Origin: Saccharopolyspora sp. SCSIO 74807
GTDB taxonomy: Bacteria; Actinomycetota; Actinomycetes; Mycobacteriales; Pseudonocardiaceae
Direction of reading: 5' to 3'
Length of the DNA: 64,000 nt
Assembly: GCF_037023755.1 (NCBI RefSeq)
Contig: NZ_CP146100.1
Coordinates: 2,982,001-3,046,000 of the forward strand
The notes under the pieces are model-generated. The model was not told where the DNA came from, ran no database searches, and was given only the letters and a program-made list of their open reading frames with translations. The translations under genes were made by a program, and so were the position numbers. Below, piece by piece: positions 19,001 to 27,005 of this stretch. Numbering within the stretch: position 1 is the stretch's first letter; each line of letters starts with the position of its first letter.

Positions 19001-19196
19001 CGAGGCCCTGCTGGCCTACGAGAACGGCAGGCGCGGCGACGAGCACGACGACGGGCAACGCGCGAGCAGGCACTCGGACGCGGACGCGCGATCACCCCAA
19101 GAGTCCACTTCGGACTCCGCTGCGCCCGGTGCACGGCACCGCAGACCCGCGGATTCCCCTTCGCCGCACGATTCTTGGACGTCGCGCGGCTACTGA
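16065..19196 (+). CDS. Large protein: helical (TPR-like) N-terminus with long disordered tail
   Basis: A protein of about 1043 residues. Residues ~1-340 are regular amphipathic helices with TPR-like pattern (LRLRAEAVALFASNRLG, GNLRRNGDFEEAARVAEAGL, ERSEEFAEALTCLRRAYAAD). From ~345 on it is Ala/Glu/Pro/Arg/Ser-rich and almost certainly disordered, except for a short predicted helix near the C terminus, LADLLAEALLAYENGRR. No catalytic motif is seen. It may be a scaffold; the function is unknown. Start: TTG 16065 sits 4 nt after GGGGAGG; GTG 16062 and GTG 16074 are alternatives. It is inserted between ettA and gdh, which are neighbours in M. tuberculosis. It begins 13 bp after ettA, so co-transcription is likely. 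Confidence 0.8.
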   Translation: MASVHEAQPSGVAHELYEPAWQMRWRVPELALMLGDQAVAQARRLGDRSLRLRAEAVALFASNRLGHGVEVTGRAIAAVRDAEAADDHELATELRIELACCARSAGGHEVALRILQPVVERERIEPTLRAHALIELAAALPGKQQDGERADALDEAERLYSATSELNRDTSRVLLSRVHTARAGNLRRNGDFEEAARVAEAGLSDLERLGDPAAESGELHARLVLERVHSLLDLGRRGAAVEAAAPVVRAPVRAAAAGPSGWLRLALATRVHLPSGELAAAVQLLNDAAANAERHKLDCLLSESLSMSAQVHERSEEFAEALTCLRRAYAADRRWRAAMHSARVRLLTEFPALAEAGAAQGRGARTAHRAAEAPAPRRAADAREQSDGLAAAAPRSRTHAAEDPARTAADSAHAEHFAAVFPGAVVPDETASSGGAGASAPERTGRPETAAHPHEPAEPEETAGRRRADGTGRSRAHRAAEPPAETESPSSRRRDAAEYGSQHSTPAPESFVSRWDEPAFGRESAASAESATTFAAGHEFPQPEPPQPEAPAEPEDPLDAYRQPGEGSVRDAARRLMETLTSRVDEDRKPAQDPLRRNAADEPSTGRGADMPAPRAPQQPATGGGRRRAPEPDDEAPAGHGGVDVPVGNVTSAPFSEDFPVRDFGSRADDPLRAQSDSAPDSAPLSGFPAPRRYREETGDPAAQQPPWETARAADRWDEQPPAPDVTAIMPVIAVPEDDAEPHGDAVQVGAVEPAGGTERPAAPQAEDSAPPYSDSAADRLGALDEFAEPSDGGRRSHGRSLAEIRESLAMTQDRENESRGGARHAPAADDYLRTDAEQLDDPPRSGGSWADRYLSAYAGEDHRATGRRAARHADPDEAAAPAASDPGASPWDSAPWERGTGDAGDGSQAPADNLLPGPGVRGLGESTGANAAEPASRHADPSSEHARSAAELLARHRGAEQQAQDSPQGEVGLADLLAEALLAYENGRRGDEHDDGQRASRHSDADARSPQESTSDSAAPGARHRRPADSPSPHDSWTSRGY

Positions 19197-19318
19197 GACG
19201 TTGTGCCGAACGAGCCGGGAGCAACGGTGCTCCCTCCCCGCCGGTGAGCGGTCCAGCGGGCTTAGGGTGGAAACGTCCTGGCACAACGCGGTGCCGTCAA
19301 GCGTGGAGCAGCCTGAAG

Positions 19319-22300
19319 ATGACCTCGAAATCCCGTTCCTCGACCACAGGTCCCGCCCCGGGCTACCCGGGCGCGCCGGAGAACCCGGAAGCCGCCAAGG
19401 CGTGGTTGCTCGACCGCGCCGCGGAAACCGCGGCCGATCTCGGTGAGCTGCTCAGAACCTACTACCGGCACGTGCCCGCCGAGGAGCTCGTCGGCGTCGA
19501 GCCGGACGAGCTGATCGCCGCGCTGCGCTCGCACTACGCCTTGGCCGCGGAGCGTCCCGCGGGCCGCCCGCTGGTGAAGGTGACCAACCCCAGCACCGAC
19601 GAGGACGGCTGGGCGAACCCGGCCACAGTGCTGCAGCTGGTCACCGACGACATGCCGTACCTGGTGGACAGCGTGATCGCCGAGCTGACCCGCAACGGCG
19701 CGCAAACGCAGCGGATCATCCATCCGATCATCGTGGTGCACCGCGACGCCGCCGGCGCGCTGCTGGACGTGCGCCCGCAAGCCGATCCGGGCGCGCCGCC
19801 GCAGGACGCGCTGGCCGAGTCGTGGATGTTCGTCGAAGTCGACCGGATCACCGATCCGAGCCGGTTGGGCGAGCTGGAGCAGGGCCTGCTCACGGTGCTC
19901 AGCGATGTCCGGGAGGTCGTCGAGGACACCGAGCGGATGCTGCAGAAGGCCCGTTCGCTGGCCGACGCGCTGAACGAGCAACCGCCGCCGTTGCCCGCCG
20001 AGCAGGTGCACGACGGCGCGGAGCTGCTGCGCTGGCTCTCGGAGGGGCACTTCACCTTCCTCGGGTACCGGCACAACGAACTCGTCGAGCAGGACGGCGC
20101 GCAGCACCTGCAGCCGGTGCTCGCCTCCGGCCTCGGGGTGCTGCGCAGCGACGACGTCGCCGCCCGCGACCTGACCAGCGGCCCGGACGTGCTGGCGGGC
20201 GCCCGCGCGGGCGAGCTGCTGGTGCTCACCCAGGCCAGCGCACCGTCCACAGTGCACCGTTCGGTGCACCCGTTCTACGTCGGTGTGAAGACTTTCGGCG
20301 CCGACGGCGAAGTCACCGGGGAGCACCGCTTCCTCGGCCTGTTCACCACCACGGCGCTGCACGAGAACGTGCTCGACATCCCGTTCATCGAGCGGCGGGT
20401 GCGCAAAGCCATCCACAGCGCGGGATTCCCGATGGAGTCCTACTCCGGCCAGCGGATGCTGGAGGAGATCCAGAACTACCCGCGCACCGAGCTGTTCTCC
20501 ACGGACCTGGAAACGCTGCGCGACACGGTGATCGGCGTGCTGGCGCTGGCCGAGCGCCGCAAGCTCAAGCCCTTCGTGCGCCGCGATCCCTACGGCCGGT
20601 TCTTCTCCTGCCTGGTCTACCTGCCGCGGGACCGCTACACGACGCGCTCCAGGCTGGCGATGCAGGAGGTGCTGCTCGACGAACTCGGCGGCGAAAGCCT
20701 CGAATACAGCACGCGGGTCGGTGAGTCGACGCTGGCGCGGGTGCACTTCGTGGTGCACACCAGGTCCGGCCCGCAGGCCGAGCCGGACCTGGCACGGATC
20801 CAGGAGCGGCTCTCCGACGCGATCCACACCTGGGAAGACCAGATGGTGGAGGAGCTCGACGTGACCCCGGAGGTCGCGGGACGACCGCGCCGGGTGCGCC
20901 GTTCGGAGGCCGCCAGCGAGGCCGCGCAGCGCTACGCCGCGTCGTTCCCGGAGGCGTACAAGGAGGACTTCGGCGCGGGCGAGGGCCTGCTGGACCTGCG
21001 CCGCCTGGAGTCGCTGTCCGACGAGCGCGACCTGCGCATGTCCTTCTACACGCCGCGCGATGCCACCCCGGGCGAGCGCCGGTTCAAGATCTACGTCGCC
21101 GGTGAGCGGGTGACGTTGTCGCGGGTGCTGCCGGTGCTGCAGAGCATGGGCGTCGAGGTGGTCGACGAGCGCCCGTACGAGGTCGTGCCGGAAACCGGCC
21201 ACCGCTACTGGATCTACGACTTCGGCCTGCGCGTCGAGCCGGGCCTGCTGGAAAGCGGCGGCGCGGAACGCCTCGACACGCTGCGGGAACGCTTCGAGGA
21301 CGCGTTCCGGGCGGCGTGGCTGGGCGACGCCGAGGTGGACCGGTTCAACTCGCTGGTGCTGCGCGCCGGGCTGAGCTGGCGGCAGGCCGCGGTGCTGCGC
21401 GCCTACGGCAAGTACCTGCGCCAGACCGGTGTGGCCTACGGCCAGGAGTTCATCGCCGACGTCATCCTCACCCACCGCGAGATCACGGTGGCGCTGACCG
21501 AGCTGTTCGAGGTGCGCTTCGATCCGAAGCTGGCCACCGACGAGCGGGCGAGCCGCCAGGAGGAGCTGGCGGGCGCGGTGACCTCCCTGATCGACGACGT
21601 CACCAGCCTCAACGCCGACAAGATCCTGCGCAGCTACCTCAGCCTGGTCCGCGCGACGCTGCGCACCAACTACTTCGCGGGCGAAGGCACCCGGCCTTAC
21701 CTGGCAATGAAGCTGGAGCCGAAGGAGATCCCTGGCCTGCCGGAGCCGCGCCCGCAGTACGAGATCTTCGTGTACTCGCCGCGGGTGGAGGGCGTGCACC
21801 TGCGGTTCGGCTCCGTCGCGCGCGGCGGGCTGCGCTGGTCGGACCGCCAGGAGGACTTCCGCACCGAGGTGCTGGGCCTGGTCAAGGCGCAGGCGGTGAA
21901 GAACGCCGTGATCGTGCCGGTCGGCGCGAAGGGCGGGTTCGTGGTCAAGCGGCCACCGCTGCCCACCGGCGATCCGGGCGCGGACCGGGAGGCGGGCCGC
22001 AACGAAGGCATCGCCTGCTACCGCATGTTCATCTCCGGCCTGCTGGACCTGACCGACAACCTCGTCGGCGGCGAGGTCGACCCGCCGCAGGACGTGGTGC
22101 GCCACGACGGCGATGACACCTACCTGGTGGTGGCCGCGGACAAGGGGACGGCGACGTTCTCCGACATCGCCAACGAGGTCGCCGGTTCCTACGGCTTCTG
22201 GCTGGGCGACGCGTTCGCCTCCGGCGGCTCGGTCGGCTACGACCACAAGGCGATGGGCATCACCGCGAAGGGCGCGTGGGAGAGCGTCAAGCGGCACTTC

Positions 22301-24259
22301 CGCGAACTCGACGTGGACACCCAGCGGGACGAGTTCAGCGTCGTGGGCATCGGCGACATGGCCGGTGACGTGTTCGGCAACGGGATGCTGCTGTCCGAGC
22401 ACCTCAAGCTCGTCGCGGCGTTCAACCACATGCACGTGTTCATCGACCCGGATCCGGACCCGGCGAGTTCGTTCGCCGAGCGGCGGCGGTTGTTCGAGCT
22501 GCCGCGCTCCAGCTGGGACGACTACGACCGCGGCAAGATCAGCGAAGGCGGCGGGGTCTGGTCGCGCTCGCTGAAGTCGATCCCGCTGAACGACCGGGTG
22601 CGCACCGCGCTCGGCATCGACGACGCGGTGCGCGAGCTGCCGCCCGCCGAGCTGATCAAGCGGATCCTGCAGGCACCGGCCGATCTGCTGTGGAACGGCG
22701 GCATCGGCACCTACGTCAAGTCCGGCGCCGAGACCCACGCCGACGTCGGCGACAAGGCCAACGACGCGGTCCGGGTGGACGGCGACCAGCTGCGCGTCCG
22801 GGTCGTGGGGGAGGGCGGCAACCTCGGGCTCACCCAGCTCGGCCGCATCGAGTTCGCCCGCGCGGGCGGCATGGTCAACACCGATGCGCTGGACAACTCC
22901 GCCGGGGTGGACTGCTCCGACCACGAGGTCAACATCAAGGTGCTGCTGGACCACCTGGTCGCGGAAGGGCGCCTGGACGGTGCGCAGCGCAACGAGCTGC
23001 TGGCCGAGATGACCGACGAGGTCTCCGATCTGGTGCTGGCCGACAACTACCGGCAGAACGCGGTGCTGGGCGTTTCCCGCCAGCACGCCGCGCAGATGAT
23101 GTCGGTGCACGCGCGGCAGATCAGCGCGCTGGAGGAGAGCGGCAAGCTGGACCGCGAGCTGGAGGCGCTGCCGACCAAGAAGGAGTGCCGGGAGCGGGAA
23201 CGCGGCGGCGCCGGGCTCAGCTCGCCCGAGCTGGCCACGTTGCTCGCGCACGTCAAGCTCTCGCTTAAGGACCAGGTGCTGGCCAGCGACCTGCCGGACG
23301 CGGACGCGTTCAGCAGCAGGCTGCCGGACTACTTCCCGCAGCCGCTGCGCGAGCGCTACGGCGACGCGGTGCCCGCGCACCCGCTGCGCCGCGAGATCAC
23401 CTCGACGCTGCTGGTCAACGAGGTCGTCGACGGCGGTGGCGTGTCGTACGCGTTCCGGCTCAACGAGGAGATCGCGGCCAGCTCCACCGACGCGGTGCGC
23501 GCGTTCGCCGTGGCCACCGACGTCTACGACCTGCCGCAGCTGTGGCGGCGGATCGAAGCGCTGGACAACGTGGTGCCCACCCGGGTCGCCGACGACATGG
23601 TGCTGGAGGTCCGCAGGCTGCTGGACCGCACGTCGCGCTGGCTGCTGCAGAACCGTCCGCAGCCGCTGGCGATCGGCGCCGAGATCAGCCGGTTCCGGCC
23701 GGTGGTCGCCGACCTGTCCGGCAGCGTGCGCGGCCTGCTGTGCGGGCGTGCGGCGACCGGCGCGGACGAGAAGACGCGGCGGCTCATCGACGAGGGCGTT
23801 CCGGCCGACCTGGCCGAACGCATCGGCGTGCTGCTGGACACCTACGCGCTGCTGGACATCACCGAGGTGGCCGAGCTGGCCGAGCGGGACGCCGGGATCA
23901 GCGCGGAACGCAGTCCGCGGGAAAGCGCCGAGCTGTACTACCAGCTCTCCGAGCACCTGGACATCGAGCGGCTGCTGCTGGCGGTCAACGAGCTCGAACG
24001 CGGCAACCGCTGGCACTCGCTGGCCCGGCTGGCGCTGCGCGACGACCTCTACGCCTCGCTACGGGCGCTGACGATCGACGTGCTGCGCACCAGCGACCCC
24101 GAGGAACCGGCCGCGGACAAGATCGCGCAGTGGGAGGCCACCAACGCCTCGCGCATCGGGCGGGCGCGGACCTCGCTGGAGGAGATCAAGCGTTCCGGCG
24201 GCTTGGACCTGGCAACGCTGTCGGTAGCGACTCGACAGCTGCGCAGCATGGTCCGCTGA
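19319..24259 (+). CDS. gdh: Large NAD-specific glutamate dehydrogenase
   Basis: A 1646-residue GDH of the giant (about 180 kDa) class, which deaminates glutamate to 2-oxoglutarate with NAD+. The N-terminal regulatory half includes DDMPYLVDSVIAELTR (~115) and HFTFLGYRHNEL. The catalytic domain has RFGSVARGGLRWSDR near 830, the active-site lysine region VPVGAKGGFVVK near 869, and the nucleotide-binding region VVGEGGNLGLTQLGR near 1165. A C-terminal helical domain completes the protein. In mycobacteria this enzyme is controlled by GarA; here regulation is not visible. ATG 19319 follows GGAG; the 48 upstream residues of the longer reading are not family-like. A terminator follows. Confidence 0.97.
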   Translation: MTSKSRSSTTGPAPGYPGAPENPEAAKAWLLDRAAETAADLGELLRTYYRHVPAEELVGVEPDELIAALRSHYALAAERPAGRPLVKVTNPSTDEDGWANPATVLQLVTDDMPYLVDSVIAELTRNGAQTQRIIHPIIVVHRDAAGALLDVRPQADPGAPPQDALAESWMFVEVDRITDPSRLGELEQGLLTVLSDVREVVEDTERMLQKARSLADALNEQPPPLPAEQVHDGAELLRWLSEGHFTFLGYRHNELVEQDGAQHLQPVLASGLGVLRSDDVAARDLTSGPDVLAGARAGELLVLTQASAPSTVHRSVHPFYVGVKTFGADGEVTGEHRFLGLFTTTALHENVLDIPFIERRVRKAIHSAGFPMESYSGQRMLEEIQNYPRTELFSTDLETLRDTVIGVLALAERRKLKPFVRRDPYGRFFSCLVYLPRDRYTTRSRLAMQEVLLDELGGESLEYSTRVGESTLARVHFVVHTRSGPQAEPDLARIQERLSDAIHTWEDQMVEELDVTPEVAGRPRRVRRSEAASEAAQRYAASFPEAYKEDFGAGEGLLDLRRLESLSDERDLRMSFYTPRDATPGERRFKIYVAGERVTLSRVLPVLQSMGVEVVDERPYEVVPETGHRYWIYDFGLRVEPGLLESGGAERLDTLRERFEDAFRAAWLGDAEVDRFNSLVLRAGLSWRQAAVLRAYGKYLRQTGVAYGQEFIADVILTHREITVALTELFEVRFDPKLATDERASRQEELAGAVTSLIDDVTSLNADKILRSYLSLVRATLRTNYFAGEGTRPYLAMKLEPKEIPGLPEPRPQYEIFVYSPRVEGVHLRFGSVARGGLRWSDRQEDFRTEVLGLVKAQAVKNAVIVPVGAKGGFVVKRPPLPTGDPGADREAGRNEGIACYRMFISGLLDLTDNLVGGEVDPPQDVVRHDGDDTYLVVAADKGTATFSDIANEVAGSYGFWLGDAFASGGSVGYDHKAMGITAKGAWESVKRHFRELDVDTQRDEFSVVGIGDMAGDVFGNGMLLSEHLKLVAAFNHMHVFIDPDPDPASSFAERRRLFELPRSSWDDYDRGKISEGGGVWSRSLKSIPLNDRVRTALGIDDAVRELPPAELIKRILQAPADLLWNGGIGTYVKSGAETHADVGDKANDAVRVDGDQLRVRVVGEGGNLGLTQLGRIEFARAGGMVNTDALDNSAGVDCSDHEVNIKVLLDHLVAEGRLDGAQRNELLAEMTDEVSDLVLADNYRQNAVLGVSRQHAAQMMSVHARQISALEESGKLDRELEALPTKKECRERERGGAGLSSPELATLLAHVKLSLKDQVLASDLPDADAFSSRLPDYFPQPLRERYGDAVPAHPLRREITSTLLVNEVVDGGGVSYAFRLNEEIAASSTDAVRAFAVATDVYDLPQLWRRIEALDNVVPTRVADDMVLEVRRLLDRTSRWLLQNRPQPLAIGAEISRFRPVVADLSGSVRGLLCGRAATGADEKTRRLIDEGVPADLAERIGVLLDTYALLDITEVAELAERDAGISAERSPRESAELYYQLSEHLDIERLLLAVNELERGNRWHSLARLALRDDLYASLRALTIDVLRTSDPEEPAADKIAQWEATNASRIGRARTSLEEIKRSGGLDLATLSVATRQLRSMVR

Positions 24260-24263
24260 GCAG

Positions 24264-24303
24264 CCCGGCCCGGACTCCCTTGGTGGGGTGTTGCCGGGCC
24301 GGG
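24264..24303 (+). terminator. Hairpin terminator after gdh
   Basis: A GC-only 10-bp stem (24264-24273 with 24294-24303) lies immediately after the gdh stop codon. It has no U-tract, as is common in high-GC actinobacteria. Confidence 0.6.
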
Positions 24304-24410
24304 TGTCGGCGACGGGCGCACGGGGTGGGGCTGACCGGCGAGGGCGCCGCACACGGCCGACTACGATCTGGGGCAGCCCCCATTCGCCGACAACGGAAGG
24401 ACGCCGAGTA

Positions 24411-24854
24411 GTGGGCGCATTCGTCTCCGAAGTCCCCCTGCGCTGGTCCGACATGGATGCGTTCGGGCACCTCAACCACGCCAGGACGGTGACCCTGCTG
24501 GAAGAGGCCCGCGCCGAGCTGCTGTTCGGCGAGGCGGGCAGGCAGGGCATGCTCGGCATGGCCGAGGGCATGGTCGTGGCGCGGGTGGTCGTGGATTACC
24601 ACACCCCGGTGTCCTACTCGGCGGGCACGTTGCAGGTGCGCATCTCGGTGCGGGAGCTGAAGGCCGCGTCGTTCGTGCTGGACTACTCCGCGTTCGCGCG
24701 CGGCTCGGAGGCGGTGGCCACCGCGGAGACGGTGCTGGTGCCGTACGACCTCAAGGCGGGCCGCCCGCGCAGGCTCACCGCCGACGAGACGGCGTTCCTC
24801 ACCGAGTGGCAGCTCACCCCGGCCGCGGAGGAAGCGGGACTGCACCGTGCCTGA
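24411..24854 (+). CDS. Acyl-CoA thioesterase (4HBT hotdog fold)
   Basis: A 147-residue hotdog-fold thioesterase that hydrolyses acyl-CoA thioesters. The active-site motif is WSDMDAFGHLNHARTVTLLE (Asp and the GHxNH turn), followed by VVDYHTPVSY and the usual C-terminal strand. The GTG start at 24411 follows GGAAGG; the sequence before it in the long reading is not conserved. TACGAT at 24362-24367 is a plausible -10. The stop overlaps the next gene's GTG by 8 bp, so the two form an operon, matching Rv2475c-Rv2474c downstream of gdh in M. tuberculosis. The acyl substrate is unknown. Confidence 0.9.
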   Translation: MGAFVSEVPLRWSDMDAFGHLNHARTVTLLEEARAELLFGEAGRQGMLGMAEGMVVARVVVDYHTPVSYSAGTLQVRISVRELKAASFVLDYSAFARGSEAVATAETVLVPYDLKAGRPRRLTADETAFLTEWQLTPAAEEAGLHRA

Positions 24855-25488
24855 ACTGCGGATGCCGGACCAGGTGGAGCGCGACGACCTCGGCGCCTTC
24901 GTGGCCCGGTCCGTGCGGCTGGACTCGCAGGCGGTGATCCGGCTGCGCAACCGCGGCGGGACCGGCCGCATCGACGTGTGGTCGGCGACCCCGTTCGACG
25001 CGTTGTGCACGCGCTCGGTCGAGGGCGAGGCCGATCCGGCCGATCTGAGCGTTTCCGGCAACGAGCTGCTGGCCGCGTTGACGGTCGCCGGTGGCCCGAA
25101 GATGGATCCCGGCCCGCCGCGGGACCTGCTGTGGCGGTCCGAGCTGCCGCCGGCTGAGGGCTGGCGCAAGGTCGACGACCTGCCCGCGAAACTGGTCGGC
25201 GAGGTCGCCGACCAGGGCGTCGGGGTGGCGAAGGAGAACGTGGGCCCGAAGGGCACGCCGCCCGCTTCGCTGATGGACCAGGAGGTGTTCACCGTCAGCG
25301 GCGGCGGCTTGGACGTGAAGGTGCCGTTGCGCTGCCTGTTCGTGGTCTCCGGGATGGGTTTCCTGCCGTCCGCGCCGCCGGAGTCGGAGATCGTGCGGGT
25401 CAGCGCCACCGATTCCTGGCTGCGCCTGGACTGCCGCTTCGGCGCCGTGGTCCGCCGCAGGCACGCCTTGCTGCCGCTGCTGATGTGA
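24847..25488 (+). CDS. Conserved actinobacterial protein downstream of thioesterase
   Basis: A 213-residue soluble protein without recognised catalytic motif. It is translationally coupled to the thioesterase (8-bp overlap) and holds the position of Rv2474c. It opens MPELRMPDQVERDDLGAFVARSVRLD and continues with alternating beta-like segments; LRNRGGTGRIDVWSATPFDAL and VVSGMGFLPSAPP are notable. No signal peptide or membrane segment is present. Function is unknown; conservation of the pair suggests a shared role in acyl-CoA handling, which is inference. Confidence 0.8.
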   Translation: MPELRMPDQVERDDLGAFVARSVRLDSQAVIRLRNRGGTGRIDVWSATPFDALCTRSVEGEADPADLSVSGNELLAALTVAGGPKMDPGPPRDLLWRSELPPAEGWRKVDDLPAKLVGEVADQGVGVAKENVGPKGTPPASLMDQEVFTVSGGGLDVKVPLRCLFVVSGMGFLPSAPPESEIVRVSATDSWLRLDCRFGAVVRRRHALLPLLM

Positions 25489-25547
25489 GAAGCTGTTTTT
25501 GATCTTGCGCTCGGCAGGTGTCCGGGTAGCGGAACCGCAGCGGCCGC

Positions 25548-25565
25548 GCCCGTGTCAGAACGGGC
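25548..25565. terminator. Weak hairpin between convergent genes
   Basis: GCCCGT (25548-25553) pairs with ACGGGC (25560-25565), flanked by further GC complementarity, in the 80-bp gap between two convergent genes. It could serve either strand. Confidence 0.4.
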
Positions 25566-25569
25566 CGCG

Positions 25570-26874
25570 TCAGGCCGAGCGGGTGGTGCGGGCCATGAAC
25601 GCGTCGACCGCCGAGCTCACCGCGCCCTCCAGCGGGCCGCGCCGGAAGAACTGCTTCCACAGCACCGCGAACCCGATGGAGAACAGCAGGAACAGTTCCG
25701 GCATGTACATGTTCAGGAACGCCACGAAGCCCACCGGCCGGTGCCCGTCCGGGGGGAACGCGGGGAAGTCCGGGATGCCGGACACGTCCTGGCCCATGCT
25801 CGCGAGATTCGCCAGCGTCTCCGGCACCCCGCTCAGCGGCCAGCCGCCGACGACGACCTGCCAGGCCATCACCAGCGCGTGCAGCGCGTACAGCGTCAAC
25901 GCCATGGAGCCCGCCTTGACCAGCGGGGACACCGCGCGGCCCGCGCGGTCGGCGAGTTCCAGGCAGCCGGCCAGCACGGCGACCGCGACGCCCAGCGAAC
26001 CCAGCAGCTCGAACGACGAGCCGCTGTGCGCGCGGGCGGCCAGCAGGAATTCGGGATGCCCGACCGGGACGGTGCCCTCCATCAGCACGTCCGGCAGGCG
26101 TCCGGCCAGCAGCGCCGAAACGGTGTAGGTCAGCGCCGCCAGGCCCGCACCGCCCAGCGCCAGCCGCAGCCGCACCGCGCCGGAGCGCAGGTCCAGCCTG
26201 CCGACCGCCAGCCCGGCCAGCACCAGCGCCAGGTAGGACGTCGCCGGGTAGAAGTCCAGCAGCAGCAGGTCCAGCACCCCGAGATCACCGATCAGGTGGC
26301 CGGGATCGATCGAGTTCACCGCTTCGACCATCATCGCCACCGGGCTGCCCTCGGTGACCGCGGCCCGCAGCAGGTACGAAACCTGCGGTCCGAGCGCGAC
26401 CATCAGCACCGCCGAGATCGCCAGCCCGCGCGCCCGCATGCCGACGAACGGCAGCGCGAGCAGGAAGTACGCCCCGTAGAAGGGGATGATCACGGTGAGC
26501 AGGAACCCGGTCGCGTCGGTGCAGGTGGCCAGCAGCAGCCCGATCAGCACCAGCAGCACCGCGCGCACCGCGATGCGCTTTCGCGCGTCCCGCAACTGCT
26601 GCCCGGTCAACGGGGTGCGGCGACCCGTCAGCATCGCCAGCGACACCCCGGCGAGGAACGTGAACAACGCCGTCGCGCGGCCGCTGCACGCGCCGGCCAG
26701 CGCGAGCTCCACGGCGCCACCGCTGAACGGCGCACCGAAGTGGATCACGAACATGCCGAAGACGGCGACGAACCGGGCGAGATCCACGCCCAGCAGCCGC
26801 GGGGCGCGGCCGGTTCGGGGGCGCTGAACGCTCGGCTTGGCATCGTTGTGCGGTGCCGGGCTCGCTGCGGTCAT
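25570..26874 (-). CDS. DUF418 / heparan-alpha-glucosaminide N-acetyltransferase-type membrane protein
   Basis: A 434-residue protein with about ten membrane helices. The N-terminal RLLGVDLARFVAVFGMFVIH with a following Gly-Ala/Ser-rich helix is the heparan-alpha-glucosaminide N-acetyltransferase catalytic-type domain (acyltransferase across the membrane); the C-terminal region with GSMALTLYALHALVM and FLLFSIGFAVLWKQFF matches DUF418. The histidine in FVIHFGAP may be the functional one. Bacterial substrates are unknown. ATG 26874 gives a 25-residue polar tail before the first helix. The nearest mycobacterial counterpart in position is Rv2473, but equivalence is uncertain. It is convergent with the thioesterase operon. 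Confidence 0.86.
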   Translation of the reverse strand: MTAASPAPHNDAKPSVQRPRTGRAPRLLGVDLARFVAVFGMFVIHFGAPFSGGAVELALAGACSGRATALFTFLAGVSLAMLTGRRTPLTGQQLRDARKRIAVRAVLLVLIGLLLATCTDATGFLLTVIIPFYGAYFLLALPFVGMRARGLAISAVLMVALGPQVSYLLRAAVTEGSPVAMMVEAVNSIDPGHLIGDLGVLDLLLLDFYPATSYLALVLAGLAVGRLDLRSGAVRLRLALGGAGLAALTYTVSALLAGRLPDVLMEGTVPVGHPEFLLAARAHSGSSFELLGSLGVAVAVLAGCLELADRAGRAVSPLVKAGSMALTLYALHALVMAWQVVVGGWPLSGVPETLANLASMGQDVSGIPDFPAFPPDGHRPVGFVAFLNMYMPELFLLFSIGFAVLWKQFFRRGPLEGAVSSAVDAFMARTTRSA

Positions 26875-27005
26875 GACGTCCTGCTGGAGACGGGAGGCGG
26901 AACTCGGGCGTACGACAACTTACCGGGCGGGTACTTCCGCCCCGGCCCATGGTCAGCAACGTGGAGGCCGCGATCACATCCGGCCTGGCCGGCGGCGTGT
27001 CGCGA

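Noticed and set aside
19262-24016. 1584-codon minus-strand ORF opposite gdh
   Set aside because: High-GC shadow of the true gdh frame, rich in Ala, Gly, Arg and His without motifs.
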